Notes: generated by a model not told the origin, from the letters alone. Positions 33,082-44,620 are shown, numbered from the stretch's first letter. The stretch is DNA of 64,000 bases from Trichobilharzia regenti (GCA_944472135.2 OX235263.1:21319379-21383378); one strand, 5' to 3'. Numbers and translations: made by a program.

Positions 33082-33524
33082 AAAGATGGAAGGTTAAACG
33101 TGAGTTAAGCAACCCTGACCCGTTAAAACAACATCACTGCCTCTTGAAACTATACAGCTTGAAAGTTTATATTCCAGTTGAATTTCAAGGAATGACAGAA
33201 CACAGTGAAAATATGTTTGGGATAATAAATATAAAATGAGATATTTAACCGACTACTGTGGATTGATTTTACATCTCCGATTCAGTGGAAAGTTTAAGTG
33301 AATTCCTAGCGGTTACTTTCATTTGAAGCATATAGAGAACTTCCAGAAGGCTGAATAAGGCTATTGCCGTCCAGATATTCTCCTTTTCTCCTTTCTGTCT
33401 CTTCAGTTTTCCTCCAATCTTGCACATTAGGAACATAAAATAGGAACTCAGTCTTGAGAGCTGAAGTTTCAGTAATGGTGGTGGCTTTTTATAGGGTTAG
33501 ACTGGCTATCTACCAGTTAGTAAA

Positions 33525-33625
33525 ATAGGCGAGATTTAAGAGTACATCTGGCATAAATCGAACTCGGATCACGAGAGTGGTTTGCCAGTATTCTACCACT
33601 GACCCACCGATCGGAGATACTAGAA
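33525..33625 (-). mobile_element. tRNA-Gly-like SINE head
   Basis: The minus strand reads gggtcagtggtagaatactg, then B box gagttcgattt, resembling a tRNA-Gly A/B-box pair. It lacks a closed acceptor stem, so it is read as a SINE remnant, not a tRNA gene. Confidence 0.45.
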
Positions 33626-33654
33626 GACAATCCACAAAATGCGGTACATTAAAC

Positions 33655-34735
33655 TTTATACTTTTCTTATGCAAAAGCAATTAAGACAGAACTGCCTATT
33701 ATCAACAACAATGATATTCCTTATTATGGTGGATTGGATTATGCGGAAGACTGTGCGGAACAAAGAGACAGGAAAACACTGGACCATCGAAAAGAGGATT
33801 CCATCTAGAAGATATGTACTTAGTTTGTGTCTAATATCACACAAACACTAGGACTTACAGACGAAAACCAATAAACTACCTAAAGAAGCCACCAGTAAAC
33901 AGAGGACTGCAGGTGAACATAGAGTAGACGGACGGAAGTGATGAAGATAACCACCACCACCACCAACAACAACAACAGAAATAAACAGCACTAATCACCA
34001 TCAGCAGAAGAGATTCAACAGAGGTTACCTCGTTCGCTTATCCGGCCAAAAAGTACAGTTTCAACTACAGGCAGATTTCACGAATGAAGATGTCAAAGCC
34101 AGCCAGCCAGCCAGCCAGAACCGGAAAGGCATGAGGTGCCTTCATCAACCTGGAACCAGTCTTGGAAATCTTCTGCACTAACTCAACATAAAGAACAAGA
34201 TTCCGATTTTCAGGGAAAGTGTTAGGTCACCCAGTCGGTTAGTCCTTGTATACGGGTCAGAAACTAAGACAGCATGTCACCAAAATCATTTTCAACAAGT
34301 TACTGAATTTTATTAACAGCTGCTCGCTTCACTGGCTCAATAGTGAAGATCAAATGACCAGCCAGGCAGGAAGAATTAGCAGCAAAAAGTCTGCAGTGTA
34401 ACAAACCAACCAAGAGCTGATTGCTCAACAAATATGTAGGAGAAAGTGGAGGTGGATTGATATGGCATACGTTGAGGAGGTCAATGAATAACATCGTGCT
34501 CAATGCAGGTCATAGTTCGAAAGGAATCTCAACGGGAAATAACGAATAGTTCGTCGGTACGAGGGTAATATGCAGGCGATCATGTCAGCTGGATGAAGAG
34601 ATGACAGATTATGAGCAATCTTAGACCCAGCTGAAGAGGAAAATACAGAATAGAGAAAATGAGGGATGTTTTGTTGAAGCCAGCCCTATGTTCCACTTGA
34701 AACTCAAGGGGAGTAGTATTAATAATAATAATTTA
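33655..34735 (+). mobile_element. RTE-clade LINE, copy h
   Basis: RQNCLLSTTMIFLIMVDW then MRKTVRNKETGKHW is the RT segment before the catalytic box; a decayed remainder reaches LVYGSET. It ends at cccacttgaaactcaagg-type sequence and (TAA)n. A (CCAG)n run lies at 34,097-34,118. It lies tail to tail with LINE-C. Confidence 0.75.
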
Positions 34736-35692
34736 CTTTATTCCAAAAACAGTACTTGTGATACAGAATGGCATTTTCAGCACTGATCACAATATCACAT
34801 CTAATTTCCTCAAATTATAAATAAAATTAATCACACAGAAAATTTTCCACATTTACAATAGAGGTAGTGTCAAAAACATGCAGCATATAAAGTGGAAATA
34901 ACAATAATAATGATAACAGCCAGGACAATAATAAGAAGAATACAAGTGAAAATTTCCGTGGGCTTGTTACACACAGTATTATCAATGCGGTATAGAAATC
35001 CTAGCATGTTTAAAAATATTGAATATAATGTTCTCTTTACATGATATGGTGAGGGGAAAAACAAAGATTACAGCAGTCATGCAGATAAGTTGGTGTTTGC
35101 AGTTATGAGAGTAAAACAAAGAACCAACGGGATCATAAATATATCAGAAATAATTAAAGGAAAAATTTGTAGGTATATTTTTTTTCATTTACAGCTTGAT
35201 TCCACACCGTATTTTTGGTACAAGTATGGAATTTTCAGCATGGATATCGGTAGCCCAAATTTTGCAGGCCGACCATAGATATCAGGTGTGCGTCGGCATG
35301 GGCTCGAACCCCGGACCATGTGCATGGTCGGCGAGAGTCCTAACCACTGTGCCACCGACGCACACAGGATGGATGGAGGAAATTGTTTATTTACTAGATG
35401 TAAAAAGGTTAGTTAGTTCTTGCCTGACACTATTTTCATCACATAAAATACGTGCCAAGTATGGTATCATAGAATTTTTATACTTAGACGTGCGAGCACA
35501 CAGTTTTCTGAAGTTACTTCTTGTTCTACCTGAGGAGGAGACACAAGGTTGGAGCTGAGGGTAAAGTGGATGCTCCAAGTCAGACAAAATCCCTTTAGCA
35601 AATTTAGTGCACGAAGTAAAGTGCCTATCGACAACGACGTTAACTGTGTGGTCCACTGGGGCACCACTCACCGTGCTGACAGTCTTCAGCAT
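34736..35692 (-). mobile_element. LINE-C C-terminus and 3' UTR
   Basis: The minus strand reads HPLYPQLQPCVSSSGRTRSN, FRKLCARTSKYKNSMIPYL then ARIL, the basic C-terminal end of a CR1-like RT protein. Next comes a 3' UTR interrupted by SINE-B (35,190-35,372), and the tail ctgtatcacaagtactgttt-tggaataaag-(TTA)n at about 34,736-34,790. The same tail occurs at 37,430 and 42,425. Confidence 0.65.
35190..35372 (-). mobile_element. SINE-B, minus copy
   Basis: The minus strand reads gcgtcggtggcacagtggtt, then B box ggggttcgagccc, then ccgacgc, which closes a 7-bp acceptor-like stem. The body is tatggtcggcctgcaaaatt and the end tggaatcaagctg. Clean sequence; a fairly young copy. Confidence 0.85.
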
Positions 35693-35694
35693 TC

Positions 35695-36650
35695 TACGAA
35701 TTGTGACATAGTCCTTTTAAGCAAATCAGTGAAGAATAAACAAGGGTGAACAGTAAAGAAGAATAGGAAGGATGCAAGAGTTTATGAACTAAGTGTAAGA
35801 GGAGGGGTTGAGTTATAAGAGGAGGGCTGGAGTAATAGAGGAGGGGTTGACTTATATTCACAACAATGCATAGGTTTGAAGCTGGATTCAATACACTGTT
35901 TATTCTGTTATCTAAAACTTTTGAATGTACCTTGAGTGTGCACACTTAAATGGCATGTGTTTATAAGTTATTTAATGGAAAATATTTATTCTTTTATCAC
36001 GTGATTTTAGCTTCATCAACAATACAATCACTACAAAAACATCATATATATTTTGTCTCCTGGAGATGATATCTATTTTTCTCTGCAGGTCGTTATTCTA
36101 TTTGTCAACAGTTTGTCAACTTAACTCTTATCTAAAATGATAAAGCGAAGTTAGCCTGATGTGTATGACAGTGATAATAATACTGGAATTCTTATCGCTT
36201 AGCCTACAAATACGTGATTTACTAACAGATGGTATCCTTTTAGCATTTTGTTTAATAATCCTTAGGCTTAAGCATATGATTATTGTGCAAAAAATGAAAC
36301 AACATCCACGGGAGGAATATTCACCGTTACCTAATTCCCAATATACGGCATGTTATTTATCACATTTGAAACTGCTAGTAAGACAGATATCCTTCTCAAC
36401 GTTATTTTTTTGCTTTCATGGAGTTTGCAATAATAAGAATAATAATAATAGTGTAAACAGTAACTTTAAGAGAGCAGATTTCTAATAACAGAATAAGGAT
36501 TTATTGTAGGCGAAAGCCTTCTTGTTTCTAGTTCACAGATTAAAATATTTGAGTGATTCTATATTCATTCAGTTATTATTATTATCAAAGAAAGTGATTA
36601 TTGACAATGAGAATTCTTTGATATGTTATGTGCTATGCACTGAGAACAGC
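35695..36650. other. unassigned stretch
   Basis: Contains three short imperfect repeats of gaggaggggttga at 35,800-35,850. The acceptor-like tatttttctctgcag at 36,074-36,088 is followed by only about 14 open codons; it is not called. Confidence 0.35.
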
Positions 36651-36654
36651 TTTA

Positions 36655-36845
36655 ATGCAAATATGTGCATCGGTGGCACAGTGGTTAGGACTCTCGCCGA
36701 CCGTACACACGGTCCGAGGTTCGTTCCCCTGCAGACGCACACCTGATATAAATGGTCGGCCTGCAAAATTTGGGCTACCGATATCACATACTGAAAATTC
36801 CATACCTGTACCAAAAATACGGCGTGGAATCAAGCAGTAACCAAA
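36655..36845 (+). mobile_element. SINE-B, plus copy
   Basis: The head gcatcggtggcacagtggtt with B box gaggttcgttcccctg is followed by the body and ends in tggaatcaagcag. It keeps the family order throughout. Confidence 0.85.
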
Positions 36846-36942
36846 AAAATATGATCATAATAATAAATAGAGATTTCAATATATGTGTAAAACTTGGGCA
36901 CTGTGGTGGTAGTAAGTAATTCTATATTAGTTTGTTTATTAG

Positions 36943-37012
36943 ATATATCACACAGTGAAACAGTATTATTTACTGGATCCAGTAAATGGTATGGTATCAC
37001 AGTGTGATATAT
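36943..37012. repeat. imperfect palindrome, MITE-like
   Basis: Ends atatatcacacagtg and cacagtgtgatatat flank a centre ttactggatccagtaa. It shares the order CACAGTG - AGTAnTnTTTACTG - ATC with the palindrome at 40,127. Confidence 0.6.
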
Positions 37013-37114
37013 ATAATAAATAGAGATTTCGTTCCATAAACAAGAGATGGACAGGTTTTGAAAGCTAACAGCAGGATCTTTCCTTTCAGTTTTATAAATT
37101 GAATTAAATTGACA

Positions 37115-37480
37115 ACTTTAGCCTAAATGCTCCTTTTCTCTCTCTCTTTTCTGTTATGTGCTGCTTCGTCTCTTTTTTCCTTACAAACTCTAGTTAAAAC
37201 ATTCTTCTTCGTTCTCTCACACTCTGTATATCTCGACCTTACGCCAGTAAACATGCTAGTATCTACTTTTCTAACGCCTTCAAACACTCTATTCAATTTT
37301 AGCTTTGCGACCAACATGCCAATATGTCGTTGTCATAATGAACTGAGATTACCGTTATTCTATGTAGAATTCTATTTATTGGTAATGTACCAGTTGGATG
37401 CAATACTGTAGTAAAATTCTGAGAATTCCATTCTGTATCACAAGTACTGTTCTGGAATAAAGCAAATTATTATTATTAAA
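37115..37480 (+). mobile_element. LINE-C 3' UTR copy
   Basis: A pyrimidine-rich UTR, then cgccagtaaacatgctagta, gatgcaatactgtagtaaaa and the tail ccattctgtatcacaagtac and tggaataaagc with (ATT)n. The open frame 37,127-37,411 is UTR sequence. This uninterrupted copy shows where FB2 entered the one at 41,640. Confidence 0.7.
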
Positions 37481-37584
37481 TAAGCATGGAAGTAAGTATT
37501 TTTTTTACTGAACAATGAAGGATGTTTTACTACCTCAACATGTATTTTTTAGACTTCACGGAGGATTTTAGTCTAGTTTCAGTG

Positions 37585-38270
37585 AAAGTAGAAGATCAAC
37601 AGACGAAAATGAACAATAACAACAACCAGCAGCAATCACCGTCAATGGGAGAAATCTGGAGAAAGTCACTTCCCACATTAGGCAACAATTTTTTCAACTA
37701 CAGAAGGTATAGATAAAGATGTCAAGGACAGGATGGGAAAAGGAAGATGCGTTTATTACTCCGAGTTCAGTGTGGCAATCCGCTGTACTCTGCACTTGTA
37801 GAAAAGATTCGGATTTTTGACACTAATATCAAGTCTATTAGAGTTTATATATATGGCTCAGAGGCTTGCTGGCAGCGTTACCAAAAACATTTCCGACGGT
37901 CTACTTTAGACATATTTCAACATATGCTTATGCTGTGTACTAAAAAGTATATAGCCAAAAAAAGATTAGCAACAAGAAACCCGGGAAACGAACCAACCAA
38001 GAAGCTATTGTTCAGTGAATAAATATCAAGCGAAATACAGATAGATCTGACATACGCGTCAATAACTCTTGTGGAAGGTGCATGGAAAACGGCTGTATCG
38101 AAGTCATAGGGTGAAACCGTGGTGATAATGTGCGGAGGAGATAAGAGCGTATGAAACATCATCGAGCCTGTTAAAGGAAACTCCAGAGAAAGGGTGGAGA
38201 TCGAGGCGTTCTGCTGGAGCGATATGTTCCACTTGGAACCCAGCGGAATCATAATAATAATGTGCTCTTT
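37585..38270 (+). mobile_element. RTE-clade LINE 3' fragment, copy i
   Basis: In shifting frames: KIRIFDTNIKSIRVYIYGSE then ACWQRYQKHF, TRNPGNEPTKK, and the terminal ccacttggaacccagcggaa followed by taataataat. Truncated 5' and frameshifted. Confidence 0.7.
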
Positions 38271-38403
38271 TCAAATATGTCAAAGTAATTTATTGACTTC
38301 AGGAAAATGCGAAGCATTTCCATAGAAACCTCTGTGTTTATTAAAGTTTCACTTATCTGCTTTGAAACTTACGATATTAAATAGCCAGTCAAGACTTTCT
38401 TAC

Positions 38404-38459
38404 CGTCTATGACCGCCATGAGGTTTGGTCGAATTCCTTCGCTTCAAAAAGGACGACAT
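38404..38459 (-). CDS. possible first coding exon of a small gene
   Basis: The minus strand has ATG at 38,459 with the context AAAG-ATG-T, reading MSSFLKRRNSTKPHGGHR, then the good donor GTAAGA at 38,403. A candidate second exon follows an aacacag acceptor near 38,325 in matching phase (GFYGNASHFPEVNKLL, stop). The core RRNS-x-KP-x-GG resembles the first exon of the gene at 53,535. The product is unknown and the model speculative. Confidence 0.3.
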
Positions 38460-38739
38460 CTTTGAAACAATACTCTACTGCTATTGTTGATAATTATTTA
38501 CCGTAGCTTCACTGTTGACTTGCCATTTGCTTCAATGGATATATAATTCAGCGATAGCCTAATTTATAATTTTTTGAGGATTCGATAAACTAGGTCGCCT
38601 TATCAAGAAGGATAATAACGAATATAATCACAGGTTATATTTAAGGAAGGTTATTTGTGAGGATCAAAGCGATCGTGAGATATCTTTTTTGGTGTACAGT
38701 ATACAAACACCACAATAGGTGACATTCCAGTTGTATGAA

Positions 38740-39690
38740 AGAGAGTCGATAAAAAGTTTATAAGAACGGAAAGCAGGATTAAAGGTTCATTGAAAAGAAC
38801 ATTTCCCGCAGCCACACTCATTCCACCTTAAAACAGAGTATGCTCGTTAACCCAGTCAAAAGTAGTTAAGTATCCTGCTCACGTCAACTCCGAATGCATT
38901 TACCGATTCACCTGCACTTGTGGTAGCTAGTATTTACCAGGAACTGAGAGAACAGCGTTCACTAGATTCTCCGAACATATCCCCATAAGTCTCTGTTTTC
39001 AAAGCAGCAAAGAGTTCTCAGTTGAAATCACCAGAAGCCTAAATAATATAGGAAATATATTGGAAAATAATCAGGCTTTCAAAATAATCGATACACAAAG
39101 AAAAGCATGGCCACTTCAGTTTACAGAAGCCAGTGCCATCAAAAAACTTCAACCCGACCTATGCATTCAGAAAGAGAGTATGAATAATCTCTCACTACCA
39201 TGGTAACTATAGTTTCCTGTTATTTGTGTGCTTTTGTGTTCTGTTGCATAAAATTCCACTCAATCTTCATTTTGATTTTCACTCACTGAGTTCAACTCAC
39301 TATTAAGGTTCCGAATCCACTTAATTAAATTATTTATCTATTTTATAATTTTACTGCACTATTCAACCCCACCCCCCTTGACTCTCCATCATAAGATTTG
39401 TAAATTAACTGTGTTGTTCTATCCTGTATTTTGTCTCTAGTCCATCGTTGTTTCCAAGTGAAATCTGAATTCCTCTCCTTCGTCAAATTACTATATAAAT
39501 AGTTACTTTTTTTTAACACCATCATCTTTGAAATCATGTTGCGCTTACTCTCTTTTTATGATCATTGTAAAAATTATGTTCAGACATCATTTTTTTAAAC
39601 GTATAATTGATTTTTTTTGGATGTATGTAGCTGAAGAGAATCCACAAAGTAAAACGAATTCTTATTAGCCTGTAGATATGTTCGTTCTTT
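38740..39690 (+). mobile_element. Penelope-like element: linker, GIY-YIG domain and 3' UTR
   Basis: SLKRTFPAATLIPP, then CIYRFTCTCGS-stop-YLPGTERT, FSEHIPISL, FKIIDTQRKAW, FTEASAIKKLQPDLCIQKES and NNLSLPW-stop at about 39,202. This is the nuclease entry motif through the AEA.AI..PDLC.QK and PLLLPW C-terminus, with an internal stop at the YIG position. Bases about 39,205-39,690 are 3' UTR, which recurs without coding sequence at 57,595-58,095. Confidence 0.8.
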
Positions 39691-40694
39691 CTTAATTCAA
39701 ACTAATGAAGGGAACCGGCTGTATAAAAATCGATAAAAGATGTTTGAAACAACCAAACGAAACCTCTGATACCAGTACGCCATCCTCCTAAGTAAATAAT
39801 GCAAATTCACATAAGACTAACTACCTGAGGAAATTTGAATCTTGACTAACCTCCTTCATTCTACCCATTGAAGTAGGGGGAACTAAAGGAACTGCAAGCC
39901 TGTCCTGTTTTAAAGCTTACTCAACCACAGACTATATATATATATATATATATCATTATATGACTAAGTTATTTGCATTCAGTGTTACTAAAAACAATTC
40001 TTACAAGTTGTGTTAAAAGTAATTTATTGTTGGTAACGCCCAGCAAAAATGTATAATTAGTGAGAAATTAATGCCATAATTACATCTCTCTGAATTATCT
40101 CTCAACACAGAACAATAGACCTTGGACACAGTGTTATGCAGTAATATTTACTGATCGGTAAATATTACTGTATAACACTGTGAAACTTAATCAAAATAAT
40201 CTGTATCCATAAGGGAACAGACGATCGTGTTTCAAGTTCGATAGCAGACTAAAATCTCAGTTAGAGGACCATTGAAATTCAAGGGGCCACTAAACAGAAG
40301 ACTGTGATCTGAAGTCTGTCACATTTTGATTTTTACAGCGATATCATCAATATCCAAAATCTTAGAGTGTTTTTTTAATTTCATTTTAGCCTTTGCAATA
40401 CAACAAATTCCCAATTTCTGACATGGAACATAATATTTTTTCCATGCTCGTTTTGTTCACACCTATAATTCGTTCTATCCCTGGGTAACTTTTATTTCTA
40501 AGCTTCTTGCAGTTCATATCAAGTTGAAAGTAATTATCACCTTTTGTTCACCTTACAAATTATTCCTCCAGTTATCAAATATTAATTTTGCATACGTTAT
40601 AGCTGTTTTCTAATCCTAAGTAATCTTGTCTCTAAGCCTCTTGTAATCTACACTCGTACCTTGAAACTTTCATATCAAGTTGAAAAATATATTT
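39691..40694. other. unassigned stretch with (TA)n and a palindrome
   Basis: A (TA)n tract lies at 39,931-39,953. No coding evidence. Confidence 0.4.
40127..40182. repeat. 25-bp inverted repeat, MITE-like
   Basis: Arms cacagtgttatgcagtaata-tttac and gtaaa-tattactgtataacactgtg differ at one base and enclose tgatcg. The ends CACAGTG/CACTGTG resemble short transposon termini. It is related to the palindrome at 36,943. Confidence 0.8.
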
Positions 40695-40885
40695 TATTTT
40701 TGATTACAGCTTGATTCCACACCGTATTTTTGGTACAAGTGTGGAATTTTCAGCATGGATATCGGTAGCCCAAAATTCGCAGGCCGACCATAGATATCAG
40801 GTGTGCGTCAGCGTGGGCTCGAACCCCGGACCATGTGCATGGTCGGCGAGAGTCCTAACCACTGTGCCACCGACGCATATGGCAC
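40695..40885 (-). mobile_element. SINE-B, minus copy
   Basis: Nearly identical to 35,190-35,372: tggtacaagtgtggaatttt, aggccgaccatagatatcag, ggctcgaaccccggacc, accgacgc. Confidence 0.85.
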
Positions 40886-40889
40886 ATGG

Positions 40890-41635
40890 TACGGTTTCTA
40901 CATAGATCATCTATTTAGTGACTGGTAGACATTCTTACAACACATAAGCTACAACTATGGAGTGCAAAATTGGGTCCGCATTTTTTGCAGTGTATTTTTC
41001 CCCAATTATGCGACTTTTTTGTATGTGGCAGTCTAAGGTCACTAGGGTTTCCGCTATATCATATATAGTTCACCTATATCGTGGAACTTAATGTCTGACC
41101 ACGGACGTCTGGAAGCTTACAAAAGCCCCGATACATGTTATGCTAACTGAAAGTTATAGTAAGATATTGTTCTGCTTAAATATACTGACTCATCTTCGTT
41201 ATTACGCGGAATTAAATAAATAACAACTATCTCCATATGAACTAATGTACATTAATGCGATTGTACAGCTACTTTTGAGAATGAAATCGCTGAAAAAATA
41301 GCCATCTTTGCTGAACTTCTTGTTCTTTTCCGTCTAATGTCCCGATGGGTATTTTCCATGGTTTGAGAACGTGATTTTATTACAACTTTTCCTTCTCCAT
41401 AATATTTTGTTTGATTCCATGAGTCCCTTTTTTTGATAATAATGACAATAACTACTTTACCTCCGAATAGTATGTTTGATTGAATGTGAATTTTACAGAA
41501 TTGAGTGCTATAGAGCATCGAACTTTCCCTTGATATTTACATAGTAATGGAGGAAAATAAATAAGAAAGGGTTCAAATCGATGATAATAATGTTAATGAA
41601 GAATACTATTTCATTAAATAGTCAGTAGAACAACT
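40890..41635. other. unassigned; PLE-like tail at about 41,200-41,300
   Basis: Bases 41,259-41,273 (gcgattgtacagcta) and neighbours match the end of the PLE 3' UTR at 11,210, so a solo PLE terminus is likely. The minus frame 41,252-41,518 has no motif. Confidence 0.35.
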
Positions 41636-41639
41636 AGAT

Positions 41640-42482
41640 CTTGTCTTTCCAACTCATATCATTTATAGGTACAACCTTTTCTTTCTTTCTTTTCCTTTTC
41701 GTTCTCTTTTTTCCCTTTTATGTGCTCCTTTGTTTTTTTCGTCTGCTTACGCCAGTAAATATGCTAGTTAGTATCTACTTTTCTAACACCTTCAAAAACT
41801 TTGTACAATTTTTTGACATACCAATATGTTGTTGTCAAAACGAACTGAGATTCCCCTAAATGCAATAATTCCCCTTGATGAATTTGAATAAAGCAAGAAC
41901 AACAGTGGCGGTTTGTGCAGAATATTATGGCACCATCATTTATTTCGTTGGCTTCTCATCAGCTGCTGCTTACAGACTAAATAAATTATGAGGTTTAAGT
42001 ACAGACATGTTTTAACATACTTGCAAATTTTACATGTTGTCAGTTGACAGAAATTTCCACAATTAGTAAACAGTGCTCAGAAAATTGCGTTTATATAGTT
42101 TTCTCACAGGCAGTTCAAGTTAAAACAAAATAAATGTATGCATATAATGGTAAAGGAGTTACATAATAAAGATGAGATGTGCGTTAGATGCATAGTGACA
42201 TTATGTAAAATTTGCAAGTATGTTAAAACATGTCTGTACTTAAACCTCATAATTTATTTAGGCTGTAAGCAACTGATGAGAAGCCAACGAAACAAATGAT
42301 GGTACCATATTATTCTGCACAAACCGCCACTGTTGTTCTTGCTTTATTCAAATTACCCTTAATCTATGTAGAAGTTTACTTATTGTTAATGTACCAAATG
42401 GATGCAATACTGTAGTAAAATTCTGAGAATTACATTCTGTATCGCAAGTACTGTTTTGGAATAAAGCATATTATTATTATTT
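41640..42482 (+). mobile_element. LINE-C 3' UTR copy, interrupted by FB2
   Basis: The left part (41,640-41,865) and right part (42,356-42,482) together give the same order as 37,115-37,480, ending ttttggaataaagc and (ATT)n. The interruption falls after cgaactgagattcccct; the sequence resumes as attacccttaatctatgtag. Confidence 0.7.
41882..42353. mobile_element. foldback element FB2
   Basis: Arms of about 145 bases (41,882-42,034 and about 42,206-42,353) are near-perfect inverted copies (tttgaataaagcaagaacaa...ttgttcttgctttattcaaa), with a centre of about 170 bases. It is inserted in a LINE-C tail. A single-arm relative lies at 13,445. No transposase frame is present, so mobilisation would be in trans. 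Confidence 0.75.
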
Positions 42483-42662
42483 TATTTTAGCTTGACTCCA
42501 CACACTATTTTTGGTACAAATATGGAATTTTCAGCTTATGATATCGGTAGCCCAAATTAAGTAGGCTGACCATTGATATCAGGTATGCGTCGGTCGAGGA
42601 TCGGACTTCGGACCATTTGCATGCCAGGCGGGTGACCTAACCGCTGTGCCACCGACGCACTA
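42483..42662 (-). mobile_element. SINE-B, diverged minus copy
   Basis: Plus-strand order cttgactccacacactattt, aatatggaattttcagct, attgatatcaggtatgcgtc, ctgtgccaccgacgc. More substitutions than the other copies. Confidence 0.75.
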
Positions 42663-42699
42663 AACTAAAATTAAAAGTTGTTGGAAATACTGAGAACAA

Positions 42700-43345
42700 T
42701 TTACTTATGACTCAGAAAATAAGAAGGGTCGTTCGCTCACCATGTCTCAGTAGGTTAGTCGTTATGCGCCAAACAAACCACCTAAAATACGTGCCAAGTA
42801 ACTTATTGTAAAGTTTTTCCATACCTAGTCGTCCTATCATAAGGTCTCTTATATCTGCTTCAAGTCCTACCTCATGAAATACCAATAGAGAGCTCAGGTG
42901 TCTATCCACAAGAGTTTTAAGGTGTTGATGTCTTTCAAAATATAACAAACTCTTCCTTAAGTAGCTCAAGAAAGAATAAGGGGGTACATAAATAAGAATG
43001 CGTGGAATAAAAAAAATTTAAAAAACTGTAATAGTAGAGAATGATTGATACCAAACTGTCTTAACTTATTTACTTAGGTCAGACATATAATCTTTCTAGA
43101 AATTAACATGATGTGGGATGACCAGGAAAGATCGTATGAAGGATGTAGTCCAAGATATTTAAAATTTCACTTGGATTCAACTTCAGTGCTTTCCATAATG
43201 ACAAAAATCATTAAGACGAACCAGTAGTTCACGTCAGTCAAGTTAATGTCTGCAATATGAAATTAACTATTTGATATTTCAAGAAATTCAGCTTAAGACT
43301 ATTTGACAAGGATCGCTGACTAATTTTTGATAAAAAGTTATTCGT
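42700..43345 (-). mobile_element. LINE-C coding remnant
   Basis: The stretch ttggcacgtattttaggtgg and the preceding sequence align with the C-terminus at 35,455. Bases 43,070-43,340 align with the RT stretch at 8110-8340 (gggatgaccaggaaagat, caacttcagtgctttcc, cgctgactaatttttgat). The 85-codon minus frame 42,712-42,969 is a shifted frame of this remnant. Confidence 0.55.
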
Positions 43346-44105
43346 TTTAGGACAATCTAACTAAGAAGTGACCTAAATGGAAACAGTTTTAAAAAAAAAA
43401 CATGATATTCAGAATTCATAGTAGACAATTGTATATAATCTTATCAAGGCGAACTTACTCAGTCGGAGTTATATTAGACTCAGTGGAGAGTAGGTTGGAT
43501 ATAATTAGTAATATCATGTAATTGTATATTCTCATTGTTTCAAGTCTATTTTTCGATGTATAAATAAGGTTATATTTGCGTTTATTTCACCATTATTTGT
43601 GTATTATGTTGAAGTTTTTTTTTTTTACAAAAGTCTACATAGATTTATCCAACTCATGTGAAGTGTACAATTGGTAGTTTAAAGTAATTATATTCAGCAG
43701 CTGAGATCCAATGTGTTAGAAGAATAAGGTAAAATGCTTGTAGTGGAATGTTGTTTACTTTTTTATGTATTTATGATAGTATTCCATGGATGAGTATTGT
43801 AAAATACCCTTTACAAAAATTATAACTAATAATTAGCCATATTTGATTCACACCATATCCATCACAGAAGGCTTATTTTGATTGGTCTTTCATAGAAGGC
43901 ATATGATTGGTTAATTTTTCATAATGGAATATTTAACGATACTTTCTAAGTGTTGTAAACGTCTAACGAATAATACTTTTACATGTTAAAATTTCTTTAT
44001 GGATATGAATTTATTTCAATCTCCATCTCATTGATAGCTGCAGTCATTGGTGTCCACTTTATCGAGTTGAATTAGGTGTCCATCAAAGTAACTGGGCGAA
44101 AGTAA
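43346..44105. other. unassigned A+T-rich stretch
   Basis: No open frame above 60 codons and no repeat recognised. Confidence 0.4.
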
Positions 44106-44109
44106 CCTC

Positions 44110-44295
44110 TACACTACAAACTGCCAGAAGTTAGAATTCACGTATCACTGAATTCTGGTCCAAGTAGTCGAGAAATCATTAAGCCTGACCTTGTTATCTG
44201 AAAGTCCTGTATTTCAATCTATGGTGGAGTCATGGGTATGCACTGCTGAATAGTCCCAAACTAAGATAAATAATATTTTAGTAGTTGTGTTTGCC
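44110..44295 (+). mobile_element. SINE-H2, plus copy
   Basis: Contains ctgccagaagttagaattca, the head region ttaagcctgaccttgttatc, then gcactg, CTGAATA, gtcccaaactaagat. C3 is present here but G8 is T and GAAA is lost. The 3' end is missing. Confidence 0.65.
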
Positions 44296-44620
44296 ATCGT
44301 ATTATTATATTATTATTATTCCCTTGAGTTCTGAGTGGGACATAGGGCTTCAACAACACATCTTCACCCTTTTCTATTCACTGCTGTCCTCTTCAGCTGG
44401 CTAGCTCCACGATTGCCCATAATCTATCATATCCCTCTTCAAATGACATGGTCTTCTCCAAGCGAAGACGCCTTCGTTGCTTCCTAGTTGGATTCCATTC
44501 GAGCAATGGCCTGCACTGAGTGCGATGTAATTCAACAGTCTCCTCAATGGCGTGTACCCGATTCATATCCACTTTCTCCTACATATTTGTTGATCAGTCG
44601 GCTTTTCACAGGTTGACTGT
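44296..44620 (-). mobile_element. RTE-clade LINE 3' fragment, copy j
   Basis: On the plus strand: (TTA)n, cccttgagttctgagtggga-catagggct, ctgctgtcctcttcagctg, ctagttggattccattcga and gcgtgtacccgattcatatc. This is the reversed order of the other 3' ends. Confidence 0.75.

Noticed and set aside
34097..34118. (CCAG)n run as a satellite or CRISPR-like array
   Set aside because: Only five to six units inside an RTE copy; no spacers and no array.
35190..35372. tRNA gene
   Set aside because: The head has A and B boxes and a closed acceptor stem but is repeated with the same SINE body and LINE-type tail at several sites, and lacks a regular anticodon loop.
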